This document shows, piece by piece, positions 18,311 through 27,298 of a stretch of DNA of 64,000 nt. Source of the DNA: Raineya orbicola (lineage in GTDB: Bacteria; Bacteroidota; Bacteroidia; Cytophagales; Thermonemataceae); assembly GCF_002843425.1 (NCBI RefSeq), contig NZ_NKXO01000002.1, forward strand, positions 1 to 64,000, read 5' to 3'. The notes beneath the pieces were generated by a model. It worked only from the letters and a program-made list of their open reading frames with translations. It was not told the origin of the DNA and made no database searches. Within the stretch, counting starts at the first letter, position 1. Every line of letters begins with the position of its first letter. The position numbers and the translations under genes were made by a program.

Positions 18311-19204
18311 TTAATACAACTCATCTAGGTTCATTGCAAGATATTTATTGACAGCCCTGTAAGAGCTAAAAATACTTAAAAATACCCCTAAAACAATTAA
18401 AATTCCTCCGATAATTAAAATTTGCAAAGGACTAAACATTTCAGAAAGCCTAATAAAACCTACATTTAAGTAGGGTAAACTTACATAGATAAGTGTAAAA
18501 GCGATAGCTCCACTCAAAAGCCCTTGCCAAAAAGCGGTTGCTAAAAAAGGACGGCGGATAAAGGAGGCTGTAGCCCCTACCAATTGCATCGTACGGATAA
18601 TAAATCTCTGAGAAAATAAAGCCAATCGTATAGTATTGTGTATCAGTATTACCACAATAATCATCATAAAAAGAGCAAAAGCTGAAAGTACAAAACTGAC
18701 CATTGCTACATTCTGATTGACCTCCTCTGAAAACTCTTGTGCATATGACACCTCAAAAACACCTTTCATTTGCTCAAGTTCTTTCTTGATTTGCTCCAAC
18801 CCCTCTTGGCTACAGAATTCAGATTTGATATGCAATAAAAATGAATGGCGTAAAGGATTTTCACCAAGCAGAGTGATAAAATCCTCCTTCAAGTCTTTGA
18901 TAAGTTCTTTGGCGGCTTCGTCTTTATGTTTGAAAGTTATATCGGCTTGTCCTGCAAATCTTCTGATATATTTTTTATCAGAAAGCAATTGCCGTATTTG
19001 TGCTATTTGCTCGTTTTCTAATCCATTATCGAGCATTACTTGTACTTCCACATTTTCTTTTACTCTTTCAGCAAAATTGATAATACCTATGATAAGCATA
19101 AGTAACACCCCCAATGCAATGAGAGCAATTGTGATACTTGTCATCACACTGGTGTAAGGGTAGCTTCCTAAACTTTTACTTTTGGTTTGAGTAATAGTTG
19201 CCAT
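18311..19204 (-). CDS. ftsX: Cell division protein, permease-like
   Basis: A 297-residue inner-membrane protein of the FtsX family. There are four membrane segments: one near residues 21-43, then a periplasmic domain of about 120 residues, then three at about 165-190, 222-245 and 262-285. The end is the cytoplasmic motif that contacts FtsE. With FtsE it controls peptidoglycan hydrolases at the septum. ftsE itself is not adjacent, unlike in many bacteria, though this separation is common in Bacteroidota. It lies downstream of the SiaC-like gene, with a hairpin terminator between. Start at 19204 is the ATG giving a short, basic cytoplasmic tail before the first membrane segment. Confidence 0.9.
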   Translation of the reverse strand: MATITQTKSKSLGSYPYTSVMTSITIALIALGVLLMLIIGIINFAERVKENVEVQVMLDNGLENEQIAQIRQLLSDKKYIRRFAGQADITFKHKDEAAKELIKDLKEDFITLLGENPLRHSFLLHIKSEFCSQEGLEQIKKELEQMKGVFEVSYAQEFSEEVNQNVAMVSFVLSAFALFMMIIVVILIHNTIRLALFSQRFIIRTMQLVGATASFIRRPFLATAFWQGLLSGAIAFTLIYVSLPYLNVGFIRLSEMFSPLQILIIGGILIVLGVFLSIFSSYRAVNKYLAMNLDELY

Positions 19205-19219
19205 AGTTTTTTACAAAAA

Positions 19220-19249
19220 AAGCAAAGAAAAAAAATATTTTCTTTGCTT
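19220..19249 (-). terminator. Terminator of the siaB-siaC-like operon
   Basis: A 12-bp perfect stem AAGCAAAGAAAA / TTTTCTTTGCTT with a 6-base loop, followed on the minus strand by a T run; it sits 22 bases after the stop at 19272 and ends 15 bases before the ftsX start. Confidence 0.8.
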
Positions 19250-19271
19250 ACAACAATGGATTTAGTGTAAA

Positions 19272-19652
19272 TTAGCTTTCTAATTCAGTCATTTCAATCG
19301 GAATTTTGACAATTTGTCTTAAATCTTCCCCTGTTTGGAGCATATCTTCGTCTTCAGAATCATAGTACCAAGAAACTCTTATTTTTTTGCCTTCTGCGTG
19401 CATTTTTTCTAATTTTTTCAGAATCCCTAAAATATACATAGAAGAACTTGTATTGAAATAATCCAGCTTAAATGTAAAATGAGTTAGTTCTTGTGGATTC
19501 TTGGCATATTCATCAAGCCACTGCAACAATGGCTCATAGAACTGGAAGGAGTTTTCAGGGATAGACCTGCCTGCCAATTCCATTTTACCACTTAAAGCAT
19601 TAAAAAAGACTCTAGGCGTTTTATTAGTATTTTCTATTATCAAACTTTCCAT
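19272..19652 (-). CDS. SiaC-family regulatory phosphoprotein (DUF1987)
   Basis: A 126-residue single-domain protein of the DUF1987/SiaC family. The block FKLDYFNTSSSMYIL (about 60-74) holds the Thr/Ser cluster which, in Pseudomonas SiaC, is phosphorylated by SiaB (Thr68) and dephosphorylated by SiaA; in that system unphosphorylated SiaC activates the diguanylate cyclase SiaD. Here SiaC follows a SiaB-like kinase by 15 bases, so one operon encodes the kinase and its substrate. Neither a SiaA-type phosphatase nor a diguanylate cyclase lies nearby, so the output is unknown; Bacteroidota often keep only this pair. Length is normal for the family. Confidence 0.85.
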   Translation of the reverse strand: MESLIIENTNKTPRVFFNALSGKMELAGRSIPENSFQFYEPLLQWLDEYAKNPQELTHFTFKLDYFNTSSSMYILGILKKLEKMHAEGKKIRVSWYYDSEDEDMLQTGEDLRQIVKIPIEMTELES

Positions 19653-19667
19653 ATATTTTATGAAGTT

Positions 19668-20228
19668 TTAGCTTAATACAACATCTTTTACACGAGCTAC
19701 GGTCATACTCATCATAAAAAGTACGTGGTCTTGGTCGTATTCAACAAAAGAATAGTTAATTTTGCTTTGAGTACGTCTTGCCATATCTATCAAGCCAAGC
19801 CCTGCTCCACGTGTAATAGATACTTTGGGATTTTCTAAAATATCCAAATAAACCTTTTGCAAATCTTCTGCCGACATCATATTCACGTTATCTATGCGTT
19901 TTTTTAAGGCTCGCATTCTATGCCCTGAAATATAATTACCTACTAAAACTTCATATTGGTTTTGTTGAGCGGCAACAATCACAAAGGATTCATTCTCAAA
20001 AGACTTATCCAAAGATTCTTCGGCAAAATAATTGACAATGTTTTGAATTGCTTCTACCAAAATGCTAATAACTTTCTTACGGATAGCTAATTTTTCATTG
20101 ATAGAAGCCACATTTTTTTCAGCTAACTTAACAAGATAAGTAACTGTATCACCATCAATACAGCCCTTGTAGGCGAGCAAGACTTTTTCTTTTTGAATAA
20201 TTTGGTGATACCTATCTACAATAGACAT
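19668..20228 (-). CDS. SiaB-family protein kinase (DUF6272)
   Basis: A 186-residue protein similar to SiaB, a GHKL-type kinase that phosphorylates SiaC. Visible are an N-box-like helix VEAIQNIVNYFAEES (about 62-76), with the conserved Glu and Asn of histidine-kinase-like ATP folds, and GAGLGLIDMARR (about 141-152), the G2-box of the ATP lid. Both are expected in SiaB/anti-sigma-type kinases. The final strand block is YDQDHVLFMMSMTV. It is the first gene of the two-gene operon ending at 19272. About 60 bases separate it from the upstream LutA-like gene, so it may also be read from that promoter. It is likely cytoplasmic. Confidence 0.8.
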   Translation of the reverse strand: MSIVDRYHQIIQKEKVLLAYKGCIDGDTVTYLVKLAEKNVASINEKLAIRKKVISILVEAIQNIVNYFAEESLDKSFENESFVIVAAQQNQYEVLVGNYISGHRMRALKKRIDNVNMMSAEDLQKVYLDILENPKVSITRGAGLGLIDMARRTQSKINYSFVEYDQDHVLFMMSMTVARVKDVVLS

Positions 20229-20287
20229 AAGCTATGAAGATTTAATTTGCGGAAATTTTTGAAAATTTACGATAAAAAGCAAATTTT

Positions 20288-21028
20288 TTAGCAATCATTT
20301 GCTAAAATTTCTGCTATATGTAAGAAATTCAATGAAATATTGTTTTTTTTGGCATAACTTTCCAAATGCATCAGGCAAGAGAAATCAGTAGAAACTACAT
20401 ATTCGGTGGTGGTTTGAGAGGCATTTTGCAATTTTTGTTCTGCCATAGCCGCTGAAATGGCAGGAAATTTTACAGCAAATGTTCCTCCAAAACCGCAACA
20501 AGTTTCAATCCCACTCATTTCAACAATTTCCAACCCTTTTATGCTTTGAAGCAACTTACGAGGTGCATCACTAATATAGCACTCACGAAGAGCTGAACAA
20601 GAATCGTGATAAGTGATACGATGTGGGAAACAAACATTTTCTAACTGCTCAATACCCAGCACATCTACCAAAAATTCGCTGAGTTCAAAAGCCCTTTTTT
20701 GCAAACTATAATATTTTTCTAATTTTTCTTCGCTTTTCAAAATATCGGTATAAGCGTTTCTAATCATTCCAATACACGAAGCCGAAGGGGCTACTACGTA
20801 GGCATTTTCATCATCAAATTCATCAATGAGTTTTTCCGCAACACTGCAAGCCTCTTTCCAAAAACCTGCATTATAGGCGGGTTGCCCACAACAAGTTTGT
20901 TTTGCCTTGTAACGTACCCTACACCCCACACTTTTGAGTACCTTGATTGTGTCCCAAGCAATTTTAGGGCGAATTTGGTCTATAAAACAAGGTATAAATA
21001 AATCTACAACGGGGGAACTCTTGGACAT
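20288..21028 (-). CDS. LutA/YkgE-family iron-sulfur oxidoreductase subunit
   Basis: A 246-residue cytoplasmic protein of two CCG domains (Cys-rich, pfam02754-like). Copy 1 ends in QTCCGQPAYN (about 44-53); copy 2 holds YHDSCSALREC and ends ETCCGFGGTFAVKF (about 176-189). This is the LutA/YkgE form, which in Bacillus works with LutB and LutC in L-lactate oxidation and in other organisms joins heterodisulfide-reductase-like complexes. No LutB or LutC gene is present here. The CCG motifs bind an Fe-S cluster. Start at 21028 gives an N terminus directly before the first strand (VDLFIPCF). Physiological role is uncertain because partner genes are missing. Confidence 0.88.
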   Translation of the reverse strand: MSKSSPVVDLFIPCFIDQIRPKIAWDTIKVLKSVGCRVRYKAKQTCCGQPAYNAGFWKEACSVAEKLIDEFDDENAYVVAPSASCIGMIRNAYTDILKSEEKLEKYYSLQKRAFELSEFLVDVLGIEQLENVCFPHRITYHDSCSALRECYISDAPRKLLQSIKGLEIVEMSGIETCCGFGGTFAVKFPAISAAMAEQKLQNASQTTTEYVVSTDFSCLMHLESYAKKNNISLNFLHIAEILANDC

Positions 21029-21140
21029 TCAAGCGTTTTTTGTGGTTACAAAGATAAGTTAAAATGTATATCAGTCAAGAGAACATCAAAAAAAATTTAT
21101 TTTTGCAAAAAATTTGCTTTACAAATTTAAATTGCCTCTA

Positions 21141-21380
21141 ATGAAACAATTAAATCAATTCAGCGAGGGCTCGCTTACTGTTACGCTTTTTTGGTGGAAT
21201 CAGAAATTTATCTTGAAATTTGAACAAAATCAGCTTGAGCAGACTTACAAAATTAGTGAATTGGATTACTCCGAAACAGAAGTTTTAGAACTTGCTCAAA
21301 ATCAAGAATTTTTAGAGAGTGTAAAAAAACGATTTGAGCAAATGTTTAGCGACCTGCAAATATATTTGCAAACCTACTGA
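21141..21380 (+). CDS. Small protein of unknown function
   Basis: A 79-residue protein with no recognised domain. It has an N-terminal beta-rich part (a LTVTLFWWNQKFILKF stretch of alternating residues) and a helical, acidic C-terminal part. The upstream TTG at 21114 could extend it by 9 residues, but the ATG at 21141 is the better start. It converges with the SGNH hydrolase gene and their ends overlap by 7 bases. Base composition is like its neighbours, and a real small gene is plausible since it fills an otherwise empty gap in the + strand. No function can be proposed. Confidence 0.55.
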   Translation: MKQLNQFSEGSLTVTLFWWNQKFILKFEQNQLEQTYKISELDYSETEVLELAQNQEFLESVKKRFEQMFSDLQIYLQTY

Positions 21381-22810
21381 ATGTTTTTATAACTTTGAAA
21401 ATCACTCCAAAGAGCCTCAAAAAACATATTCCCGATAATTTCTGCCCCTTTGAGCGTAAAATGGGTGTAATCTTTGCTTGCTAGACCCTTTTCTACCCAA
21501 AGAGGCATTGTATTTTTACCTCCCATTGCCTCATACAAGTCCCAAAAAGCACAATCCGCTTGCAGGGCGATTCTTTTCTGCACTCTGCGTAAAATTTCTA
21601 CCGCAGGGTAGGTCTCAAAAGCATTTCCAGACTTGTAGCTTCTATCCGAAATCCCCACAAGCACAAAAGAGGCTTTGGGGAAGGCTTTTTTCAGGAAATT
21701 GATTTGCTCCATCATTTTTCTTTCATAGAAGCCAAAGTCGGTGGTGTTCATTGTTACATTTACCCCAAAATGCAAAATAACTAAACAAGGGTTGAGGTAT
21801 TCGGCTTGTGCTTGTAGGGTGGAGAGGTTCATTTTGGTAAATTCCAATCCCGCACTACCTCGTATGGGAATGTTATCAACCGTAATACCTTTATTACAAT
21901 CCAATGCCACAGCGTACATTTCAGGGCTATTGGCTGACTGCCAAGTAACTTTGATTTCAGAAAAGTTTGTTTGCAAAGGAACTGCCCAAAAATGCACTTG
22001 TGAAGCAGGTTCAAATTTTTTGTGAGAAAGTTTATTTTCGCTCTCCCAAATTTCTATTAGCGTTGGGGTTTGTGTATTACGAAAAAGAATTTTGATATTT
22101 TCTACTTTTTGAGCTTTCTCGCTTGCTTTCTCGGATTTACGAAAAATAGTATAGCTTGCTGTGTCTTTTTCAGAGTAAAGATAAGTTTGTCCTAAAATGC
22201 CATAAGTCTGTTTTTTTTCGGGCAGAGCTTTACCGAGCAAAAAATAGTTTTTTAGTTTTTCATCATTTTCTTGCTGTATGCTGAATTTGATATTGTTGGC
22301 ATTCGTGAAACCTTGCAAACCTACCCCGCAACCTCCTACTTTTTCTTGCAGGGCTGTTCGTAAAGTGGCAGTAATTCTATCACCTTCAATTTGCGAATCG
22401 GCAAAGTAGAGGATACGGTAATGCTCGTTTGCACCATTCTCTAAATTTTGCAAGGCTGAAAAAAAATATTGAAGCGTTTTTAAGTTATTTTTGGGATAAG
22501 CCAAAAAAGTGTTTCGAGTAAATTTAGTTTCAGAAGTATCAGATAGAGTGCTTTTGGCAGAATTAGGGTTTTCTTGATGATGCTTACGCATTTCTTTGCG
22601 TTCTACGTTAGGAGAGTAGCTGTAAGCATTTTGCAGACTATCAATCCATTGATTTTTTGCTTTTATATCAACTTTATCTGATGAAAAAGTTTCTTTTTTT
22701 TCCGAGTAGTTATTGCCCCAAAATTTTCTACTAAATTCAAAACCTTTCCACAAACTTACTAAAATAGCTACATACAAGAAAATACGTAATGTTTGATGAA
22801 CTGACTGCAT
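21374..22810 (-). CDS. Membrane-anchored SGNH-fold hydrolase
   Basis: A 478-residue protein with an N-terminal membrane anchor (about 8-24) followed by a charged linker and a C-terminal SGNH hydrolase fold. Degenerate blocks are visible: ILYFADSQIEGDR (about 130-142, block I, with Ser in A-D-S-Q), ILHFGVNVTMN (block III, G-x-N) and DYTHFTLKGAEIIGN (block V, D-x-x-H). Such proteins act on O-acyl groups of polysaccharides or peptidoglycan in the periplasm; the target here is unknown. It follows the DnaJ-domain gene by 2 bases, so the two are translated from one message, an unusual pair. The end overlaps the convergent small gene by 7 bases. Confidence 0.8.
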   Translation of the reverse strand: MQSVHQTLRIFLYVAILVSLWKGFEFSRKFWGNNYSEKKETFSSDKVDIKAKNQWIDSLQNAYSYSPNVERKEMRKHHQENPNSAKSTLSDTSETKFTRNTFLAYPKNNLKTLQYFFSALQNLENGANEHYRILYFADSQIEGDRITATLRTALQEKVGGCGVGLQGFTNANNIKFSIQQENDEKLKNYFLLGKALPEKKQTYGILGQTYLYSEKDTASYTIFRKSEKASEKAQKVENIKILFRNTQTPTLIEIWESENKLSHKKFEPASQVHFWAVPLQTNFSEIKVTWQSANSPEMYAVALDCNKGITVDNIPIRGSAGLEFTKMNLSTLQAQAEYLNPCLVILHFGVNVTMNTTDFGFYERKMMEQINFLKKAFPKASFVLVGISDRSYKSGNAFETYPAVEILRRVQKRIALQADCAFWDLYEAMGGKNTMPLWVEKGLASKDYTHFTLKGAEIIGNMFFEALWSDFQSYKNIQ

Positions 22811-22812
22811 TG

Positions 22813-23295
22813 CTATTTTTTTCCAAATTTTTTCTCAAAATATTGGTAGGCTTCATTAAGTTTCTGACAAAGTTCTTCGGCGGTTTTGCGTTTGCTTTCA
22901 TTATGATGAAAGTTGTCGGGGTGATATTTTTTCATCAAGTTTTTGTATGATTTCTTGATTTCTTCAAAATTGCTCCCTGCGGGAACTTCCAGCCAAGCGT
23001 AATACTTCAACTCTTGTGTATTGGAATTTTGATAACTAGACTTTTTTTGGTAATCCTGCTGTTTCTGATGAGACTGATACTCCTGCTGATATTTTTGGTA
23101 TTTGCGATAGTTCTCTTCAAATTCCTCAAAAGCAGTTTTTTGCTTATTGGTTTTCTCTTGCGAATGCTGTTCTTTTTTGCCAATGCCCCTTTCTTCCAAG
23201 GCTTGGTCAATGGCATCATTGATGTAGGCTCTCAATATATCCCAAATTCTCTCGCTGAACATCTGATTATGTAAGTTTTTTACGTGAATATACAT
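22813..23295 (-). CDS. DnaJ-domain protein
   Basis: A 160-residue protein with a J domain at the C terminus (about 95-160), holding the essential HPD tripeptide in KKYHPDNFHH. It should stimulate an Hsp70 (DnaK). It lacks the Gly/Phe, zinc-finger and C-terminal domains of DnaJ, so it is a type III J protein. Before the J domain is a Gln/Lys-rich, coiled segment (about 50-90, rich in YQKYQQEYQ and HQKQQ) that may act as a flexible linker. It is co-transcribed with the SGNH hydrolase (gap of 2 bases). It has no membrane segment, so a folding role for that hydrolase would have to be cytoplasmic. Confidence 0.85.
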   Translation of the reverse strand: MYIHVKNLHNQMFSERIWDILRAYINDAIDQALEERGIGKKEQHSQEKTNKQKTAFEEFEENYRKYQKYQQEYQSHQKQQDYQKKSSYQNSNTQELKYYAWLEVPAGSNFEEIKKSYKNLMKKYHPDNFHHNESKRKTAEELCQKLNEAYQYFEKKFGKK

Positions 23296-23300
23296 AAAAG

Positions 23301-23327
23301 GAAACCTTCAAAAGAAGTGAAGGTTTC
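23301..23327 (-). terminator. Hairpin after elbB
   Basis: A 10-bp stem GAAACCTTCA / TGAAGGTTTC with a 7-base loop, 24 bases after the elbB stop; the T tract on the minus strand is short, so strength is moderate. Confidence 0.55.
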
Positions 23328-23350
23328 AATAATAAAATAAGTGTCAAATT

Positions 23351-24040
23351 TTATACCAGCTCTTTCATTTTCGCAATAGTATTTTCAGCACCCGCATAAA
23401 TTTGAGAAATAGAGGCTTCCATCATATAACAAGGACTTGTAACGATTTTATTCGCTTTATCCACAAAAACTTCATTGACACTCACCATTACGGCGGTACT
23501 TCCTGTCTGATTGATACCTTCGCTAATGGCTCTAATATCATAAGGAGATTTTTCAATAGTATTGCCTACGGTAAGTTGCACATTGGCAATGCCTTCCAGA
23601 GCTTTTGCTACCGTAGTAGGCGACATACAAACTGCCCCAATAGGCTTACCAGCTTTGTAAAAATCTTGTATTACTTTCTTGATAGGCTCAAGAATAGCCC
23701 CCGCAGGACCTTCAAAAGCCCATTTGGTAAAATTTTTAGCCACACCAAAGCCCCCGGGCATTACCAAGCCGTCAAGTTCAGTAACGTTCAAATGGGCTAC
23801 ATCAACAATATTGCCACGTGCTATGCGTGCCGCCTCTATGAGAACATTACGTTTTTCGGGCATTTCCTCGCCTGTGAGATGATTGATAACGTGGTGTTGT
23901 TCGGTATTAGGTGCTGTACAAACCGCTTCTACGCCCATTTTATCCATAGCAAGCAATACGCTAACTGATTCGTGTATTTCAGCACCATCATACACGCCAC
24001 AACCTGAAAGCAAAACTGCAAATTTGAGTTTCTTTTCCAT
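23351..24040 (-). CDS. elbB: Isoprenoid biosynthesis glyoxalase ElbB
   Basis: A 229-residue DJ-1/PfpI-superfamily protein of the ElbB type. Landmarks are LLSGCGVYDGAEIHE at the N terminus, VMPGGFGVAKNFTKWAFEG (about 93-111) and the nucleophile elbow GAVCMSPTTVAKAL with its Cys (about 144). E. coli ElbB is reported as a glyoxalase III-like enzyme linked to isoprenoid biosynthesis, converting glyoxal to glycolate. Length is normal for the family. It is divergent from the RND pump, with 130 bases between the starts. It is probably a single-gene transcript that ends at the hairpin before the DnaJ-domain gene. Confidence 0.92.
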   Translation of the reverse strand: MEKKLKFAVLLSGCGVYDGAEIHESVSVLLAMDKMGVEAVCTAPNTEQHHVINHLTGEEMPEKRNVLIEAARIARGNIVDVAHLNVTELDGLVMPGGFGVAKNFTKWAFEGPAGAILEPIKKVIQDFYKAGKPIGAVCMSPTTVAKALEGIANVQLTVGNTIEKSPYDIRAISEGINQTGSTAVMVSVNEVFVDKANKIVTSPCYMMEASISQIYAGAENTIAKMKELV

Positions 24041-24169
24041 AAAAACCAGATTTTTACTTGCGTAAGCAAATTACAAATTTTTAGTAAGAAAATAAATTTT
24101 CATCAAAAAAAAACTTATTCGGAATGCAAAATTTTCTATGTTTTTTGCGTTTTATTGAAAAAAATATCT

Positions 24170-27100
24170 ATGGGAATTGCTGATTTAAGTCTTCGCCGTC
24201 CTGTTTTGGCAATTGTGATGTCCTTGATACTAATGCTTTTCGGAGGGATTGGATATAAGTTTTTGAGCGTAAGAGATTATCCTGCCATAGACCCGCCTGT
24301 CATTACGGTGCGTACTGCCTACACTGGTGCCAATTCGGATATTATTGAAAGTCAAATCACTGAACCTTTGGAAAAGGCTATCAATGGTATTCAGGGAGTT
24401 CGGACAATTTCTTCTACCAGCTCGCAAGGGGTGAGTAGTATTACAGTTGAGTTTGAATTAGGCATAGATTTGGAAGCCGCCGCCAATGATGTTCGCGATA
24501 AAGTAAGCCAAACTTTGCGACAATTGCCCCAAGATTTAGATGCTCCGCCTGTGGTTTCAAAAGCCGATGTTTCCGCAGACCCTATCATTATTTTAGCGGT
24601 GCAAAGTACCAAATTTAACCTTTTTGAAATAAATGATTTTGCCGTGAATGTTTTGCAAGAACGGTTGCAAACCATTCCTGATGTGAGCCGTATCAATATT
24701 TTTGGCGAAAAACGATATGCAATGCGTTTGTGGTTCAAACCAGACCGCTTGCAAGCCTATAATATTACCGTGAATGATATTCAGCAGGCTCTTTTGCGTG
24801 AAAATGTAGAACTCCCCGCAGGCAAAGTTTTTGGCAACCAAACTGAACTTACTATTCGTACATTAGGCAAACTTTCTACGGAAAAAGAGTTTGAAGAAGT
24901 AATTATACGTTCTAATAACGAAGGAATTGTAAGGCTGAAAGATGTTGCCGAAGTAGAATTGGGCGTAGAAATAGAAGAAACCAACTGGAAACTCAATGGT
25001 AGTGGTGGTTTAGCAATGGCAATTGTACCACAACCGGGTTCTAATTACGTCAAGATTTCAAATGATTTTTACAAGCGTTTAGAAGAGTTAAAAAAAGAAA
25101 TACCCGAACATATCCGTTTTGAAGTGCTGTATGATGTAACCAAATACATCAAAAAATCAATTGAGGAAGTAGCTGAAACTTTACTCATTGCTTTTGGTTT
25201 GGTAGTGCTGATTATTTACCTCTTTTTTAGAAATTGGCTCATTGCTATTCGCCCATTGATAGATATTCCTGTTTCGCTGGTGGCAACTTTTTTCATAATG
25301 TATCTGGCGGGCTTTTCTATCAATATTCTTACGATGCTTGGCATTGTGCTTGCTACGGGTTTGGTAGTTGATGACGGCATCGTAGTAACTGAAAACATTT
25401 TCCGTAAATTAGAGCAAGGTTATCCTATTCGCCGAGCCGCCGCCGAAGGCACCAAAGAAATTGTATTCGCTGTAATTTCTACCTCTATTACGCTGGCAGT
25501 GGTCTTTTTGCCTATAATGTTTTTACAAGGTTTTGTAGGAAGTCTATTTCGTGAATTTGGTGTAGTAGTTGCAGGAGCAGTGCTGATTTCTGCCTTTGTT
25601 TCACTGACACTCACTCCCATTTTAAGCGTTTGGCTCAACCGACCCAAAGATAAACCTTCTTGGTTTTATCGCATTACAGAGCCATTCTTTACAGAAATGG
25701 AAAACCTATATGCCAAAACCTTACAGGCTTTTTTGCGAGTACGTTGGGTAGGCATTGCATTGGTAGGAGTTTGCTTCGGAATAATTTATTTCCTCTTTCA
25801 AAAAATTCCTTCTGAACTTGCTCCTATGGAAGACAAAAGCAATTTTCGTATGAGCATCACTGCTCCCGAAGGTGTATCGTTTGATTATATGACCGAGTAC
25901 GTAGATAGATTCGCTACTTTTGTACGCGATTCTGTGCCCGAAGCGAGAGGTGTGTTCAGTTCTACGGCACCTACTTTCATTGGTGGAGGCTCTAATACGG
26001 CTTTTGTAAGGGCTATTTTAGTAGAACCCCAAGAGCGAAAACGTTCTCAACAGCAAATTGTAGATTATGTAAATAAAAAACTTTCTCAATTCAACGATGG
26101 GCGTATTTTTATAGTCCAAGAGCAAACTATTTCAGTGGGTTTAGGGTCGCGAGGAGCTTTGCCTGTGCAGTTTGTAATTCAAAACTTTGATTTTGAAAAA
26201 ATAAAAAAGGTGCTACCTACCTTTTTGGAAGAAGCTCGCAAAAGTGGAACATTCCTTGCCGTAGATGCCAATCTAAAATTCAATAAGCCTGAAATTGAAA
26301 TTTCTATTGATAGACTTAAAGCCAAAGATGCAGGAGTAAGCACTGCCGATATTGCCGAAGCCTTACAAGCGGCTTATAGTGGCAGAAGAATGGGCTATTT
26401 TATTATGAATGGTAAGCAGTATCAGGTAATAGGGCAAGTCAAGCGTGAGTTTCGTGATGAGCCAACAGATTTGAGCCAAATTTATTTGCGAAACAACAGA
26501 GGAGAACTTGTGCAGTTAAGCAACTTGGTAACTATTCGTGAAACCAGCAATCCGCCACAGCTTTTTCACTATAACCGCTATAAATCAGCTACAATCTCGG
26601 CTTCTTTGGCACCGGGTAAAACTATTGGCGATGGCATTGCTACTATGCAAGCCATTGGCAAGAAACTTTTAGATGATAGCTTTGCTACTTCGCTATCGGG
26701 ACCTTCGCGAGATTACGTTGAGAGTTCTTCAAATACAGCTTTTGCTTTCTTTTTAGCTCTTTTGCTGGTGTATTTGGTGCTTTCAGCTCAATTTGAAAGT
26801 TTCATAGACCCTTTTGTGATAATGTTCACCGTACCTTTGGCACTGGCAGGAGCGTTGCTTAGCTTATGGCTTTTGGGGCAAACTATCAATATTTTTTCAC
26901 AAATTGGTATGATTATGCTCATCGGATTGGTTACTAAAAATGGTATTCTGATAGTAGAATTTGCCAATCAAAAGCAGGAGCAAGGTATGGAAAAAGTCAA
27001 AGCCCTGCTGGAAGCCTCTAAACAGCGTTTAAGACCTATTTTAATGACTTCACTGGCTACAATGCTTGGAGCATTACCGATTGCTTTATCACTCGGAGCG

Positions 27101-27265
27101 GCGGCACAGAGCCGTATGCCTTTGGGAACCGTGATTGTAGGAGGGGTGCTGTTTAGCCTTATACTCACTTTGTATGTTGTACCCACAATGTACAGCTACC
27201 TTTCACGTCCTAAAAAAGCCCATTTACAGACTAATGAGCAAGTAACCGAAGAGCTTGTTTTGTAA
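24170..27265 (+). CDS. RND-family efflux transporter permease (HAE1 type)
   Basis: An inner-membrane proton-driven efflux pump of about 1030 residues, of the hydrophobe/amphiphile (AcrB/MexB) type. Signs are the DLSLRRPVLAIVMSL first membrane segment, SGADPxQ-like pores of the porter domain (ADPIIILAVQS), the proton-relay pair in GLVVDDGIVVTENIF (membrane segment 4, two Asp), and a duplicated C-terminal half with LIGLVTKNGILIVEFANQ. I prefer the ATG at 24170; a TTG at 24155 would add five residues. The usual periplasmic adaptor and TolC-like partners are not adjacent: leuS follows convergently and elbB is divergent, so the pump works with distant partners. Confidence 0.93.
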   Translation: MGIADLSLRRPVLAIVMSLILMLFGGIGYKFLSVRDYPAIDPPVITVRTAYTGANSDIIESQITEPLEKAINGIQGVRTISSTSSQGVSSITVEFELGIDLEAAANDVRDKVSQTLRQLPQDLDAPPVVSKADVSADPIIILAVQSTKFNLFEINDFAVNVLQERLQTIPDVSRINIFGEKRYAMRLWFKPDRLQAYNITVNDIQQALLRENVELPAGKVFGNQTELTIRTLGKLSTEKEFEEVIIRSNNEGIVRLKDVAEVELGVEIEETNWKLNGSGGLAMAIVPQPGSNYVKISNDFYKRLEELKKEIPEHIRFEVLYDVTKYIKKSIEEVAETLLIAFGLVVLIIYLFFRNWLIAIRPLIDIPVSLVATFFIMYLAGFSINILTMLGIVLATGLVVDDGIVVTENIFRKLEQGYPIRRAAAEGTKEIVFAVISTSITLAVVFLPIMFLQGFVGSLFREFGVVVAGAVLISAFVSLTLTPILSVWLNRPKDKPSWFYRITEPFFTEMENLYAKTLQAFLRVRWVGIALVGVCFGIIYFLFQKIPSELAPMEDKSNFRMSITAPEGVSFDYMTEYVDRFATFVRDSVPEARGVFSSTAPTFIGGGSNTAFVRAILVEPQERKRSQQQIVDYVNKKLSQFNDGRIFIVQEQTISVGLGSRGALPVQFVIQNFDFEKIKKVLPTFLEEARKSGTFLAVDANLKFNKPEIEISIDRLKAKDAGVSTADIAEALQAAYSGRRMGYFIMNGKQYQVIGQVKREFRDEPTDLSQIYLRNNRGELVQLSNLVTIRETSNPPQLFHYNRYKSATISASLAPGKTIGDGIATMQAIGKKLLDDSFATSLSGPSRDYVESSSNTAFAFFLALLLVYLVLSAQFESFIDPFVIMFTVPLALAGALLSLWLLGQTINIFSQIGMIMLIGLVTKNGILIVEFANQKQEQGMEKVKALLEASKQRLRPILMTSLATMLGALPIALSLGAAAQSRMPLGTVIVGGVLFSLILTLYVVPTMYSYLSRPKKAHLQTNEQVTEELVL

Positions 27266-27298
27266 AAATTGCCTCCCAAAACTTGGGAGGCAATTTTT
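27264..27298. terminator. Perfect 16-bp bidirectional terminator
   Basis: A perfect 16-bp stem AAAAATTGCCTCCCAA / TTGGGAGGCAATTTTT with a 3-base loop between the convergent ends of the RND pump and leuS; both stop codons touch the stem. Confidence 0.9.
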
